From: Rusavskia elegans
Taxonomy: Eukaryota; Ascomycota; Lecanoromycetes; Teloschistales; Teloschistaceae
DNA length: 64,000 nt
Assembly (NCBI GenBank): GCA_011316305.1
Contig: SAUG01000172.1
Span: forward strand, 1-64,000
Reading direction: 5' to 3'
Shown here: piece by piece, positions 32,580-44,687 of the stretch
Layout of the letters: each line of letters begins with the position of its first letter
How positions within the stretch are numbered: the first letter of the stretch is position 1
The notes under the pieces: generated by a model
Told to the model about the DNA's origin: nothing
Database searches by the model: none
What the model saw: only the letters and a program-made list of their open reading frames with translations
Program-made: the position numbers and the translations under genes

Positions 32580-35570
32580 ATGTCGGGTCGGAAAGACTTT
32601 TTGAGCCAACAGGCTCCAGAAAATTACGTTGCCGGCCTCGGAAGAGGTGCAACCGGTTTCACTACACGCTCAGATCTTGGGCCAGCAAGAGAAGGACCTA
32701 GCGAGGACCAGATCAAGGAAGCTCTTGCCAAAAGAGCGGCACAGTTGGGTGTAAGCTCTATTCGCCTTAGTCTCGTTCATGCACAAGTTAACATTGGATC
32801 CTCTCAGGCTCCAACGCCCTCGGCATATGGAGCTGTCGAGAAGAAAGAAGAAGACGACGATGACGATCGCTTTCAAGATCCCGAGAATGAAGTAGGGCTG
32901 TTCGCGACTGGTGCCTATGATCGCGATGACGACGAAGCGGATCGGATATATCAAGACATTGATGAGCGAATGGACAGGAGAAGAAAGATTAGAAGGTTGG
33001 TTCCATTTCTCCCTCAGGCCCGTTCTTTATCTTCCGCCTCTGCTTGTGAAGCATATGGTTTATCAAATCCCCCTTTGCATAAACAGATTGCCGACTTGAA
33101 TCCTTTCGCCCACAGGGAAGCCCGCGAGAAACAAGAAAGAGACGAATACGAAGCAAAGAACCCAAAGATCCAACAACAATTTGCCGATCTGAAGAGAAGT
33201 CTTGGCAGTGTAACCGATGAGCAATGGCAGAACATACCCGAGGTCGGCGATCTCACTGGCAAGAATCGAAGGACGAAGCAGAATTCCAAGCAACGGTTCT
33301 ATGCTGTACCGGACAGCGTGATTGCAGGCGCAAGAAATTCGACAGAATTCGAGACGAGTGTGAGCGATGGGGCTCAGACGAACGGATCAGGTTCAGACAA
33401 TTTAGACGGCACCATGACCAATTTTGCAGACATTGGAGCGGCAAGAGATAAGGTGCTGCAGGTCAACCTCGACAAAGCTGCTATGAGTTCAGCGGACGCC
33501 AATTCGGGCAGCGCCAGTACAATCGACCCAAAGGGTTATCTGACAAGCTTGGCGAAGACAGACCTACGGTCGAAAGATTTCGACATTGGTGATGTCAAAC
33601 GGGTCGAGAGTCTTCTGCAGAGCGTCATAAGGACCAATTCACGCCATCCGCCGGGATACATCGCGCTCGCTCGACTACATGAGCTAGCGGGTAAGCCAGT
33701 GAAAGCACGAGACGTCATGAGTCAATGTTGTAATCTCAACCCACATTCGGAAGATGGATGGCTGGAGAACATACGCCTGAATGAAGGTCACAACGCCAAG
33801 GTCATTGCTGCAGCTGCTGTCAAGGAGAATCCCCAGTCGACAAGGCTGTGGACTAGAGCCACTGAGCTGGAGACGGACCAGCAATCCAAAAAGAGAGTAC
33901 TGCGTCGAGCTCTTGACTTGTTGCCAAAGAGTGTGGTGCTATGGAAGCAGCTCGTGCAGCTCAGTCAAGACGAAAGCGAGGCCAGATTACTGCTCTCCAA
34001 AGCCTGTTCAGAAATTCCCGCCTCAATTGAGTTGCATTTGGCGCTGGCTCGGATTGTTGAGACGGTCGACGAAGCTCGAAAAGTACTCAACACTTGTCGT
34101 CGTGCGAATCCAAAGAACGCCGAAGTCTGGATTGCAGCGACTCGCTTAGAAGAACAAGTCGGATCGAAAAACACGTCAAACATTATGAAACGTGGTGTCC
34201 AATCTCTGGCGAATGAAAATGCAATGTTGAAACGCGAGGAGTGGATCGAACAGGCAGAGAAGTGTGAGGAGGAGGGAGCAGTCTTGACCGGCCAATGCAT
34301 CATTAAGGAGACGCTTAGCTATGGCCTCGATGAAGACGACGATCGCAAGAAATTGTTCATGGAAGACGCACAAGCTAGTATCTCGAGAGGCAGGTACGAA
34401 ATTGCCCGAGCCATATATGCATACATTCTGCGCATCTGGCCCACCTCGAAAAGCGCCTGGGAAGCATCAGCAAACCTAGAGAAAGTTCACGGCAAACGTG
34501 AAGTCCTCTGGAACGTACTCGAGAAAGCTGTCGAAGCCGTCCCCCAAGCCGACGACCTCTGGATCCAATACGCGAATGAGAAATACCAATCCGGCGACGT
34601 CGACGGCGCCCGTATCGTCCTCGGAAAAGCCTTCAACCAATCACCATCCGAGAACATCTACCTCGAAGCCATCAACCTGGAGGCCAAAAACGGTCAGATC
34701 GACCAAGCCCGCGAACTTCTTCAGCAAGCCCGCCAAGAAGCAGGTACGGACCGCGTGTGGATCAAATCAGTCGCTTTCGCCCGTACGCACCCTGAAACAA
34801 ATGAAACCAACAGCTCTACAGCCCTCGACCTCGTCCACCAAGCCCTCCAACTCTACCCCTCCAACTGGAAACTCTGGGCCCAAAAAGCCCAAATCTACAC
34901 CTCCCTCTCCCTCCTCCCACAAGCCCGCGAAGCCTACACCACCGGCACGCGCGCGAACCCAAAATCCGTAACTCTATGGCTTCTCCTCTCGCGACTTGAA
35001 GAAATGCAAGCCGGCAGCGTCGTCAAAGCCCGCTCGGTCCTCGACCGCGCAAAAGCCCAGAACCCTAAAAACGAGAGATTGTGGCTCGAGAGCGTGAGGT
35101 TAGAACGACGAGCGGGCAACCTGACAGCCGCGAAAAATCTGATGGCGAGAGCGCTGCAGCCGGGTGAGTGCCACAAGAGCGGGATGCTATGGTCGGAACG
35201 CATCTGGCACCTCGAACCGCGCACGCAGCGCAAACCATTATCGCTCGAGGCCGTGAAAGTGGTGGAATCGGACCCGACGCTCTTCGTGACGGTCGCGAGG
35301 GTGTTCTGGGCCGAACGCAAATTGGAGAAAGCCGTGACGTGGTTCGAGAAGGCGATTCTGCTGGACAGTGATGTCGGTGATACGTGGGCTTGGTATTGGA
35401 AGTTTTTGGGCATGCATGGCAGTGAGGAGAAGAGGGCGGATGTGTTGGAGAAGTTGAGGTTGGCGGAGCCGAGGCATGGGGAGGTTTGGGCGGCCGTGAG
35501 GAAGGGGGTGGGGAGAGAGGGGTGGGGGGTTGAGAGGGTGTTGGAGGAGGTGGTTAGGGGGTTGGAATAG
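32580..35570 (+). CDS. prp1: Pre-mRNA splicing factor Prp1/Prp6 (U5/tri-snRNP, HAT repeats)
   Basis: Three exons (32580-32750, 32808-32995, 33116-35570) give 937 aa, the normal size. The PRP1 N-terminal domain is clear (DFLSQQAPENYVAGLGRGATGF; FQDPENEVGLFATGAYDRDDDEAD; NPKIQQQFADLKR). The remainder is a long series of HAT/TPR-like helical repeats (for example ARVFWAERKLEKAVTWFEKA near the end). It bridges U5 and U4/U6 snRNPs in the tri-snRNP. The start was placed at 32580 because family members begin with this motif. Both introns (57 and 120 nt) are multiples of three with no stop, so unspliced RNA would still code for longer proteins. They are called introns because removal restores family sequence, e.g. 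KIRREAREKQERDEY. Confidence 0.94.
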   Translation: MSGRKDFLSQQAPENYVAGLGRGATGFTTRSDLGPAREGPSEDQIKEALAKRAAQLGVSSIRLSLVHAQVNIGSSQAPTPSAYGAVEKKEEDDDDDRFQDPENEVGLFATGAYDRDDDEADRIYQDIDERMDRRRKIRRLVPFLPQARSLSSASACEAYGLSNPPLHKQIADLNPFAHREAREKQERDEYEAKNPKIQQQFADLKRSLGSVTDEQWQNIPEVGDLTGKNRRTKQNSKQRFYAVPDSVIAGARNSTEFETSVSDGAQTNGSGSDNLDGTMTNFADIGAARDKVLQVNLDKAAMSSADANSGSASTIDPKGYLTSLAKTDLRSKDFDIGDVKRVESLLQSVIRTNSRHPPGYIALARLHELAGKPVKARDVMSQCCNLNPHSEDGWLENIRLNEGHNAKVIAAAAVKENPQSTRLWTRATELETDQQSKKRVLRRALDLLPKSVVLWKQLVQLSQDESEARLLLSKACSEIPASIELHLALARIVETVDEARKVLNTCRRANPKNAEVWIAATRLEEQVGSKNTSNIMKRGVQSLANENAMLKREEWIEQAEKCEEEGAVLTGQCIIKETLSYGLDEDDDRKKLFMEDAQASISRGRYEIARAIYAYILRIWPTSKSAWEASANLEKVHGKREVLWNVLEKAVEAVPQADDLWIQYANEKYQSGDVDGARIVLGKAFNQSPSENIYLEAINLEAKNGQIDQARELLQQARQEAGTDRVWIKSVAFARTHPETNETNSSTALDLVHQALQLYPSNWKLWAQKAQIYTSLSLLPQAREAYTTGTRANPKSVTLWLLLSRLEEMQAGSVVKARSVLDRAKAQNPKNERLWLESVRLERRAGNLTAAKNLMARALQPGECHKSGMLWSERIWHLEPRTQRKPLSLEAVKVVESDPTLFVTVARVFWAERKLEKAVTWFEKAILLDSDVGDTWAWYWKFLGMHGSEEKRADVLEKLRLAEPRHGEVWAAVRKGVGREGWGVERVLEEVVRGLE

Positions 35571-36326
35571 GTGGTTTGTGTGGGGGAAGGAAGATAGGGG
35601 TTGATTGTCGTAGTGGCCTGAGGGCCTAGATAGTTGCTGTATTATTAATTGAGAATGAGTGAGTTCCTGGTATCAGGCTCGCTATACTGCTGTCTCTCCT
35701 TTAACAACTACAGTGAATGCCTGTGCCTCCTATTTCACGAGTCCTATTGTTCTCGAAAGCTTCCTCACATACCCAACTACCTACACGATACACACAACAG
35801 CATCGGCGATATCCCTATTCTGGGCAACGTATTTCACAGCCTCCACCTCGCATACATACATCCACAGCCGATGCCCCATATACAACGAAAGCTTCAACGT
35901 AGTCACAAAGTATGTATCAAGTACCAACAACACAAATCTCCACGCTCTCTCATCTCTCGAACTTCTAGATACCGGAGAATAAGCGATGATTTTGCGTACA
36001 TTGGTCGAGAGCGGGATGCTTTGAATGTCCGAAGCCGTACGGATATCGTCAGTCCACGGAGTGTGTGTGTGTTGGTGGATTCCAGCTGATGATGCTGTAT
36101 ATACATGGTCGATGTGTTCTGAAGCGCAGAAAGTCGGCTTTATTTGCTCTTTCGCCGCGGCTTTGAGAGTGCAATGTCGAATACAGAACTATGCAGGGTC
36201 CTGAATCGTGTTTTGCGAAGCATTGCGACTTTGTCCTCGCTGCAAGAGCGAAGTGGACGAGGTTATCAATGCTCCACTCACAACCAAAGCATGATCGATC
36301 ATTAATGATGGACCTCCGATTAATTT
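35571..36326. other. Convergent intergenic region
   Basis: 756 bp between Prp1 and CIA84 tails. A plus frame at 35649-36089 overlaps antisense frames and has no family resemblance. There is a short GT-rich run near 36061-36077. Confidence 0.5.
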
Positions 36327-38780
36327 TCACACTCGGATGTCCGTGCCAATATTGTAATGAATACCATTCAGGAAGTCGCCGGACCTGCTCATCTTGTTTC
36401 TCTTGCTGAGTTTCTGCACGTCGGCCCACACGGCGGGATATTTTTCGGCGGTCCATTTCTTCATGGCTTCTTGCTTGGCGCTTGGGAGGGCGTTGTGGAA
36501 GGTCCCTAGCCTATATGATGCTGCCCTTAGCAGTCCGTCCTTGTGGATCTCTGAGGATTCCCAAACTTACATGAGGACATCGGGAGTAAGACCCGCCTCC
36601 TTTTTGGCATTATTGATCAACTCGATACATTCGTCGAACAGCGCTTGGCCAGCCAAAGCGCCAATATATGCAGCGTAGATCTCTTTCGTTACTCGGATGT
36701 CGAATCTCTTCAGCCTGCTCCAGATATCGCGGGCTTGTCTTTCACCAAAGGGTGCCTCTTCACACGCTCGAAGAGCGATTTGAATACTACTGTAGGTCGG
36801 ACCTTCTCGCGAATGCATGATGTCGTCCCAGAACAGCAATGCCTGCCTGGGGTCACCGCACCCCAAGTAAGCAAGCATCAGAGCATTGTATAGCTTTGTG
36901 TCAGGCTCTACTGTGGCATCCAACCTCAGCATGTTGTGCACCAGGGCCAGTGATTCCGCGTCTGCTGCTTTTGCTATGCCCTCAAAAACAAGGACGTAGG
37001 TTTCGATCGTCGGCTTGATGTCTGGTGAGTCGAGGTGCCGGATATGGCCAAAGACATGAGTTGCCATGTCACTTCGACCCCGTTCGAAGAATTCGGACAT
37101 CATCTTCGTCCGTGTTTCGAGGTCCATCTCTCTGAAAGTCTGGCGGGTTATGTTGTAAGCGTCCCAGACTTTTGCTGTCAATATGGAGCGGTCAAAACAG
37201 AATTGAATTAGATCATTGCATACGGAAAGTCGCTTGTTGCCTTCGAAGTGGTAGACATGGGTGTTCAGAAGGTCGATTAGATCGTGCAACTCCCCTCGTT
37301 GCAGGTGAATCAAGGCCAGTGCTGATACGGTCTCCGAGTTCAAGCGAGCTTTGCGTTCGTTAAGGTCATCAACAAGCTCCATGATTCCATTGTATTTTAT
37401 CGGTTTTTGATTGCACAGTGCCACTATGAGCCTGTTGATGAACTTCAGATCGGCATCCGTTTCAAGCTCTCGACCCTTTAGCTCATCATAGGCAGCTTTA
37501 GCACCGTCAAGATCGCCCGAGCTGATTCGATAGTCGAGCTGTAAGAGAAGTGTCTTGGAGTCGGGTTCGAGGCCCCATTTGCGGCCTAATGCGAGATACC
37601 TCTCAGCGGTATAAGAGTCATTCTTGAAAGTAGCAAAGGCAATGAGACTATTGATCAGCCCCATATCTGGTTGAACATCCATCCCTTGTTCTCGAGTCTT
37701 CTGGACCATCACGTTAAGCAATCGATCAAGCTCTTCGACACTTTTCCCTTTGGCCGCTGCCCACTGAAGAATCAACCTCCAATACGCCTTACTGTCTTTG
37801 GTATTGCTTGGCTCGCCATCAACCAAAGATCTCAGCAAAGGCTCGCCCCATTCAAGCTCGTTGTTGTAGATGCACACCCCCAAGACTCTGCGGAGAGTCC
37901 TCTGGGTGGGCTTCAGACCGCTAGCAACCCCGTAATCATACCATTTTTTCGTCATCTCAACGTTCTTGTTCGAGGCGTAGAATTCCACGATGTATTGATG
38001 AGCCCGACTATCGAATGAGACACCGTGCCCCTCCATTGTCTTGATGGTCCGGATCATTTGCTCTTGCTCATCAACTTTTGCAAAACCCAGCACGACGTTG
38101 ACCCATTGTCTCCGGTCAATTGATGCAGGATCCTTCCCCCAATGCTCTTCCAATAAGTCTCGCGCTTCCATGGGCTTCTTCTTGGATGCAAGGACTTCGA
38201 TGAGTGTGTTGAGACCCTGACGCCGGTACTCCGCCGTCATATCTTCCTTGCGATTGACTTCCTCAAACAAGGTTCTGGCGAGCGACACAGTGTTGGCAGT
38301 CTCTATAGCTCTCCTAACCCCAGTGCCCGTGAGAAGACTCATCGCATTCACCATCTCTCCGACAGATAGTCCAAGTGCACCTTCTTCATCTTGCGTGTCC
38401 TGCAGATGGCGAAAGGTGGTCAAAAGCAAGCCGATCTGAGAATCCTCCACAGCCACCCGCTCGTTTTCCTGTTTATCCAATACAAAGGAGGTGAAAGCGT
38501 GGATCAAGCTCGACCGCGGCGGTGGGCGCTCGTGCTTTGCAAGGGCCTGACCCAGCTGTAACATCTCTTTGAGGCCTGGGTCGAAGTCTGGAGGCTTTTG
38601 TTTGCGGGTGGGTTGTCTGGAGAAGCCGAACAGCGTCCTGGCGGGGACCGTAGAGGATGGGAGGCATTTGCGGGCCTGTGGACGATGTGATAGAATCGGG
38701 CGGCACCAGCAGAAGGCCTCGGAGTAGATTGCATTGTACACAATCTGGCGAAAGACATGGCGTGTTAGATGCGAGTGCAT
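36327..38780 (-). CDS. CIA84: PPR-type mitochondrial complex I assembly factor CIA84
   Basis: Two exons on minus (36571-38780, 36327-36510), 797 aa from the ATG at 38780. The N-terminus (MHSHLTRHVFRQIVYN...) is basic and lacks acidic residues early on, like a mitochondrial presequence. The body is a string of PPR-like helix pairs (ETYVLVFEGIAKAADAESL; LYNALMLAYLGCGDPRQALL). The second exon adds the tail FHNALPSAKQEAMKKWTAEKY...VQKLSKRNK. In Neurospora, CIA84 binds an intermediate of the membrane arm of respiratory complex I and is needed for assembly, not for activity. A non-ATG frame extension to 38879 was left out. Confidence 0.82.
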
Positions 38781-39580
38781 CTCGTGACGACACAGGTATG
38801 CGAATGAAAAAGCCAGTAGATTAGGACGACAGACAAGAAAGGCGGCGATGGGAGTTGAAAGGTCTCGACCGTTGATCAAGCATCATCTCTCTGCAATTAC
38901 GTGACGGGATAACTTTATTCTGGAATAATAAACATGAGCTGCCCTTTGATCGAGGCATACGAGTTCACACAAGAAATTGTAACTTAAATAACACCGCAAA
39001 GAATTCACTATTGCAGCATGTGAAGTAAACTTTCCGATGGATATCAAACTCATTCAAGCTACATGTTGCATATGAGCCTCGTAGACTGCTATCTAAAAGC
39101 GACAATGCCATCATCCGTTCCAGAAGCTCATCATGTCGTGAGATCGGGCTGAGTACCACTCGCTCATGCAGATTAAATCTATGTAGCGACCCCTTACCTC
39201 CCTTGTCCTTCTCGGTTCCTGCCAGACGAACACAAATGGGGCTTCCTCGAGCAGGGTCTTCCTTGGAAAATAATATGTCGGTCGCCAGGACTGGCTGTCA
39301 TCGCAGATGCGAGAAGTGAATGGTTGAAGAGAAATGCGAAATGGTGTGTCGTTAATTGATGCTGTAGCTGGCTTCAATCCTTGCAGCCGTAAATCGTCGT
39401 GAACACCCTCCAAGCATGAGGACTATCCTTCATCGACCTCCGCCAATATGGACCGCTTTCCCAACATGGTCAGCAACCAAATGGCTCCCAAGACTGAAAC
39501 AATACAATGCCAAGATAGGCCTTCGTACAGCTCAGCTTGCAAACCGCCGTTCGAGCTCCTTCGCCGACCTCCGTATCAGC
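38781..39580. other. Intergenic: Wee1 3' region and CIA84 promoter
   Basis: 800 bp. Small frames only; nothing recognisable. Confidence 0.5.
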
Positions 39581-42500
39581 TCAAACGTCGATCATCTCCG
39601 CGTCGTCGGCTAAAACTTCATCTGCAGGGCCCCAGTTGCCCTCGAAAATCGTCGCTCCAGCACGCCTTCGCGCGGCAACCCAATTGACGCCGGTCGCGCT
39701 GAGGATTTGGTCAATCACTGGTCGATCGTTCGCGTTTGGCGATATCATCCAGCGGACCACGTTGTCCAGAGCTTCGGCGTTCTGCGCATCCACCATGAAA
39801 TCGGGGGGATTGAGGAGCTCTCCTGTTCGTAGGGTCTTCGGCTGGCTTCTCTTCTTCTGATCCTGCTTGGCAGCAAGGTGTTCGGGTGAGCCGAAGCCAT
39901 CCGAACCATAGAAATCGTCCACTGAGGAGTCGGGCGTAATGGGCTTTCCCGATGAGTCGCGAAGGACGTTGCTGTTCTCTGAGCTCCACGTCAGACTTGG
40001 CACATCGCTCATATCACCTGTACGAAGACGCTGCCAGGAAGCTCCGTTGTCTGGCAGCATGACGTTGCCGGCAATTTCGAGCATGATTAGACCCAGTGCG
40101 AACACGTCGCCGGGCTTGTCGAACTGACCACGAAGTATTTCGGGACCAATGTACTCGCGATCACCTTCGCCATCTATACCCGGTGATGCGGGCCAGCGTG
40201 TAGCCATACCAAAATCCGCGATCTTCAGCACGCCCTCAAAGGTGACAAGAATGTTCGCGGGCTTGAGGTCCAGATGGATGAATCCGGAGTCATGGACATG
40301 CTTGAGACCCTAAGAGATGGTTAATATGGACAATTGAAACTGCTTATTGCCGATGCTTACCAGTGATAGTTCGAGAAGGATCTTCCAGATCCGGAAATCG
40401 TCCAGCCTTGCTTTCCTCCCGACTTGGTCAAGAAACAAATCAAGACTCCCTTCCTCGCAAAACTCTGTCTGAATATACAAGTGTCCTTTGTCTTCCCACT
40501 TGTCAACAAGCTGCAAGGTATGGTCAGAGTAACCGAGAGCCTTCAGCGTCCTTGCTTCCTGAAGTTTGCGTTGCCGGTCTCGAGGGCCAATGTAAGCGTT
40601 TCGAGACTTCTTCACAGCCCATACACGGTCCGGTAACGGGGTGTTTGGCGATCCCGTCGTTCTTGGCAGTGAAAAGTATCCACGGTTACGGTTGGACTCT
40701 TGAGCTTTTTTGACCCGATAGACGAATGAAAATTCACCGGTTCCGATAAGCTCCACCTTATCAAACCTTGAGGTGAGGCTCTCGTCAACTTCAGCAAGTG
40801 GGATGTTTGATAAGGAAGCAACACTCGAACGTGATTTGCCGAACATGGACAAGGAATCACGCGATGCCGTGGGAGTTGCAGGCACAAACATCGAACTACT
40901 GTTCATCATTGTGTCCAGAGGCTGAACAGCTGAGCCGTGAGTCTGAGCTGATATTGAGAGCCGACTGGGATCTGGAGGCATGAATCCCCCCCGAGGCGTT
41001 TGCGGTGGTGGGCGATCGAATAATGACTGTATTGGACTCGCGGGAGAAAGAACGTCTGGTTTGGTTCTGGGACTCTTCAGACGGGCTGGAGCAGTATGAA
41101 AGGTCTTCTTGAGAGGCGTCGGGGATTTATTTTCGCGCGACGTACGAGACGAGGTGAAGGAAGAATAGAAAGACGATTGGTTTCTGAACCGCAAGGCAGT
41201 AGATGGGGAATCATCCATAAGGTGATCATTGTCTCCATCCGTACTTTCCAAGGGCGTCCCAAATAGGTCGAGCTTACAGTCGCTTCCGAAGGATGGAGAA
41301 TCCTCACAAGGTCCCTTTGACAGACCCGACTCATGTTTCGGGGATTCCTGAAATGCAGGAATACTTGCAGCACTTGATGCGTTAGCCTTAGTAGGAGTGG
41401 ATAGAGTTCCTTCGGTGCTGGACTGGCTTTCCGTGTTGAGGAATCGTTGAAAGGCATCTTCGTCATCCACGCTGGCAAAGCTACCGCGTCGGTTGACACC
41501 GCCTGAAGTGAAGCCGCTACCGAAAATGTTCATACCCTTGGCTAAGGTGCCCTGTGCCGGGCGAGAAGCATGTGGGTTGAATGGAGTTGAGGGAGTGCCA
41601 AAGGAATGTCTCGATTTGCCTATCGCAATTTCAGGCATGGGTGCAGGCGTCGTAGTTCCAATGACACTGTGACGCTTACACGGCGTATCTGGCATATGCT
41701 CTTGAATGCTCACATTGAAGGCAACTTGAGGGTCCTCAATGTTCTTGTTGCGCTTCGAAATAAGCCCTGTGGACATGAAAGCCGCGGGTAGGGGCTTCGC
41801 AAGCTTGTAATTATCTGGTGTCGCGAACGACCCCTGCGTGGAGGTTTCCTGTGATGATGGATTGCTGGTCTGATCGCCAGAAGACACAGGTCTGACTATA
41901 CCCACTGGGAGCGACTTATTGAAGTCAACGATTGGGCGTCGATACTCTGGCTGTCGAACCGGGATGTGAGTTGGTGAATCTTCAGCCATACTCGAATTGG
42001 AGGATGACTGAGTTATTGTCCGAGAGAGCGGGTGCCGCTGTGATTGATGTTGGACGACGGGGTTCGAGGGTTTGCCATTCTTATGAGACATTGGATGCGC
42101 GGACGCATTGGGCAGACTTTCTTGGGAGGAGAACGGGCTGTCTCTTGTCATGGATGGTATATGACTGTCTAACGACATTCGGAAGCGACTCTTTGACGCT
42201 GGTTGTCCAGGTGTAGTACATTCAAGTGCAATGTCCGTATTCAATTTGGAGCGCGCGAAGGTAGGTTTGTCATGACGCTGCTGCAGCGTTGTTCTCCGCA
42301 ATGAGGAGGTACGCTTTGGCAGTGGCGACAACGGCGCTTGATGATCAACAACGGAGATGGAATCCTGACTTGACTTATCGTTTGATAAGCTTGGACTTCC
42401 CTGAAGAATTGACTCGTAGTCGAAGATGTTGAAGTCGGATCCGAAACTGGCACTGTGGAGGCTTCTTCGCTTCGCAGAAGGGCTTGCCATATGTCCCTGG

Positions 42501-43105
42501 TCAAGATTCATGACCCCGTCACTTCGTTTGAGGGGACTCGATTTGGCGCCAAATGTAACATGGCCACCGCTTCCCTTCTCCAGTCTTGCGAGCGCTGGAT
42601 TGGGCGCGGGCTGATCGAAACCTACGGGACTAGGGCTGCGATTTTCTATACCATCGCTCGAAGACCCAGATGATTGAGGAGTCGCATTACCCTGGTCGCT
42701 GCACTCTGCCAATGTTTTTCTCCTCGGGCTCCGCGAAGAATTATGAGAGCGCAGGCTCACACGCGGTGGGCTGGTTCGCCTTACTGGCAGGCGAGTCTTT
42801 TTGATACTGGATGGATGCGGAGTTGGCGCAGGAGATTGCGGTGTCATGGTGGGGTATGACGAGACGGTTGCTGAGAGCGAGCGCACGGGCGCATGATCTC
42901 GATTCGGTGACAGGGGTGAGTTTGGAGAGGGAGAGGTCGACTTGGAGCTTATCAGGCGGAAAGCAGGATTTTTGGATGGCGAACGCGAGAGCGATCTCCG
43001 TAGCTGCTTGAAGGCCGACGTTGCACCAACATGTCGGATGTGGGTCGGTGATGGGAAATGCAGAGTGCCACCAGCATCGGTATGGGAAGCGTACGTGCCA
43101 GCCAT
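39581..43105 (-). CDS. WEE1: Wee1-family cell-cycle inhibitory kinase
   Basis: Two exons on minus (40361-43105, 39581-40309), 1,157 aa, starting at the first ATG. Residues 1-780 are disordered and packed with Ser/Pro and Thr/Pro sites, as expected for a Cdk-regulated inhibitor. The kinase domain starts near 781: Gly loop IGTGEFSFVYRV, ATP-binding Lys832 (VWAVKKSR), catalytic loop HLDLKPAN with Asp929 and Asn934, DFG at 947-949 and the Wee1-type GDREYIGPEIL activation segment. A Ser-rich insert lies in the C-lobe before RPVIDQIL. The kinase phosphorylates the Tyr of the Cdk1 ATP loop and delays mitosis. The intron falls just before the catalytic loop. A start-stop uORF lies 151 nt upstream. 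Confidence 0.95.
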
Positions 43106-44687
43106 GTGCAATTCAAGTAGAGCTCGGAAAGGGCTTTCCAGAGCTGTATGGGCGAAGTGAGCAATCCAAAGCAGTGAAAGCCCGGTTGGAAGTAGTAGAT
43201 ATTGCTTGAGCGTGGTGGGACCTTTGTAAACGCAAGCGCTGAAGCCTTCTTGTTCCTACATATACTTCGTGTCTTGTTGACGTTGCTGGTGTACACCCGG
43301 ATGGATGACGTGAACCAAATTGGAATGAAAGCCGCTTGTGGAATGTTGATGTGTTTCAAGGAGCTGTGCTCATGACCTCCATCCGCCGGGAGACTCCTCC
43401 GATACTGCCGGACTGTTGTGACTGAACGATCCAATGCTGAATCTTGCGAATCCTATGTTGTGGCCAAATATGGTAGACGAAATGAAGGTGCTCGCCCACC
43501 GCAGCGAAGACCTGGCAGACGGGCAGCTGTCCCAGGAGAGCCGAGAAGGGCGCACTACAGCTGTAACGGGGTCGGGATACTGATAGCGACACAGGTGGGA
43601 TAGAGAGCGAAGGCACCAAAAAGACAAAGAGAGTGATGGTGAGAGTGTGAGAGAGACATGAATTGGTGAAAAGTTTCAAGAAGTTGCCTTAGAGGTTGAG
43701 TGCACCACGCGTTGTAAACAACAGACCCGGGGAACTACTCCGCATTTTGTCTAGTGCACGTTAGTGTTAGCTGCCACCTGACGCCACTTTTTCTTCCGCG
43801 TCCAGATACCCAGAAAACACAGCACACTCCTCGATCGGTAGCAGTGAACCGAGGCTGAATATCGATCACTGCTTTCACCTCCCCAGGTCACGACATGGCA
43901 CGACGACGACCCACTTCACCCGCGGACCATCCTCATCGGTTAAGGAAAAGGTGAATTCCCTTGATTCACTCATTATTCAAACATCTACTGGGTTCCCTCA
44001 AGCTTGATGATACCCCTGAACCAGGATAGATGCCGATCAGTCGATCATGGTAAACAAAGATGCTCTACTCCAGCAGCACCCTTTTGACCCTGAGGTCTGC
44101 TCTCAGGGCACCATCAGCCGGCGAGCGGTTTAACGAATGCGTACTATGGCCATCAGCATGCTAATTCCATATTCCAATTTCGACGGCACCTCTTCAAATG
44201 AGCGGTCGGACTGCTTACGACTTGTTGGTGATACCATTCCAGAGCAGACCAAGGTTTTGGATCGGCGTGTCCTTCAATATACTTTGACTTTAGACGAGAA
44301 GACGGATTCCAGCCTTAAGAATGGGCAGCGTAATGTTCTGGGTTTGCAGCCAAGCTTGGAACGGTAGTATTTTTCACCACAGTCTTTCTTGGAGGGCTAA
44401 GCGTGTCTTGTTCGATTCTTGCAATGGATCGAGATCGGCGTTGGGTTCTCCAAAAACCTCCGCCCGTTGGGGATGATGCAATTGAGGAAGCCAGGCTTGC
44501 CCAGGCTAACGGACGATGCCGAGGACCCGAGGTTCCTTCGGTTTGCGCGTACCAAACAAAGCACACGCATTTCCACCAATTGGGTGCCCACCGGGCCATC
44601 TTAGCAATTGCATTCGACCATACCAAGAGATTCTTCCTGTACTTGTCAATCAAATAACACAGCGGACTGGACACGCAGGGTACGAAT
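43106..44687. other. Divergent intergenic region Wee1 / SDR
   Basis: 1,582 bp holding the Wee1 leader and promoter and the SDR promoter. Short frames at 44137-44367 and 44315-44776 are shadows or chance. No RNA gene seen. Confidence 0.5.
43256..43261 (-). promoter_or_regulatory. Start-stop uORF (ATG-TAG) in the Wee1 upstream region
   Basis: On the minus strand the first ATG upstream of the Wee1 start is directly followed by TAG. Start-stop elements can hold ribosomes and reduce downstream initiation. Whether it lies in the transcript is not shown by the sequence. Confidence 0.4.

Noticed and set aside
35649..36089. 146-codon plus frame after Prp1
   Set aside because: Overlaps several other frames, unusual composition, no domain; probably untranslated region and spacer.
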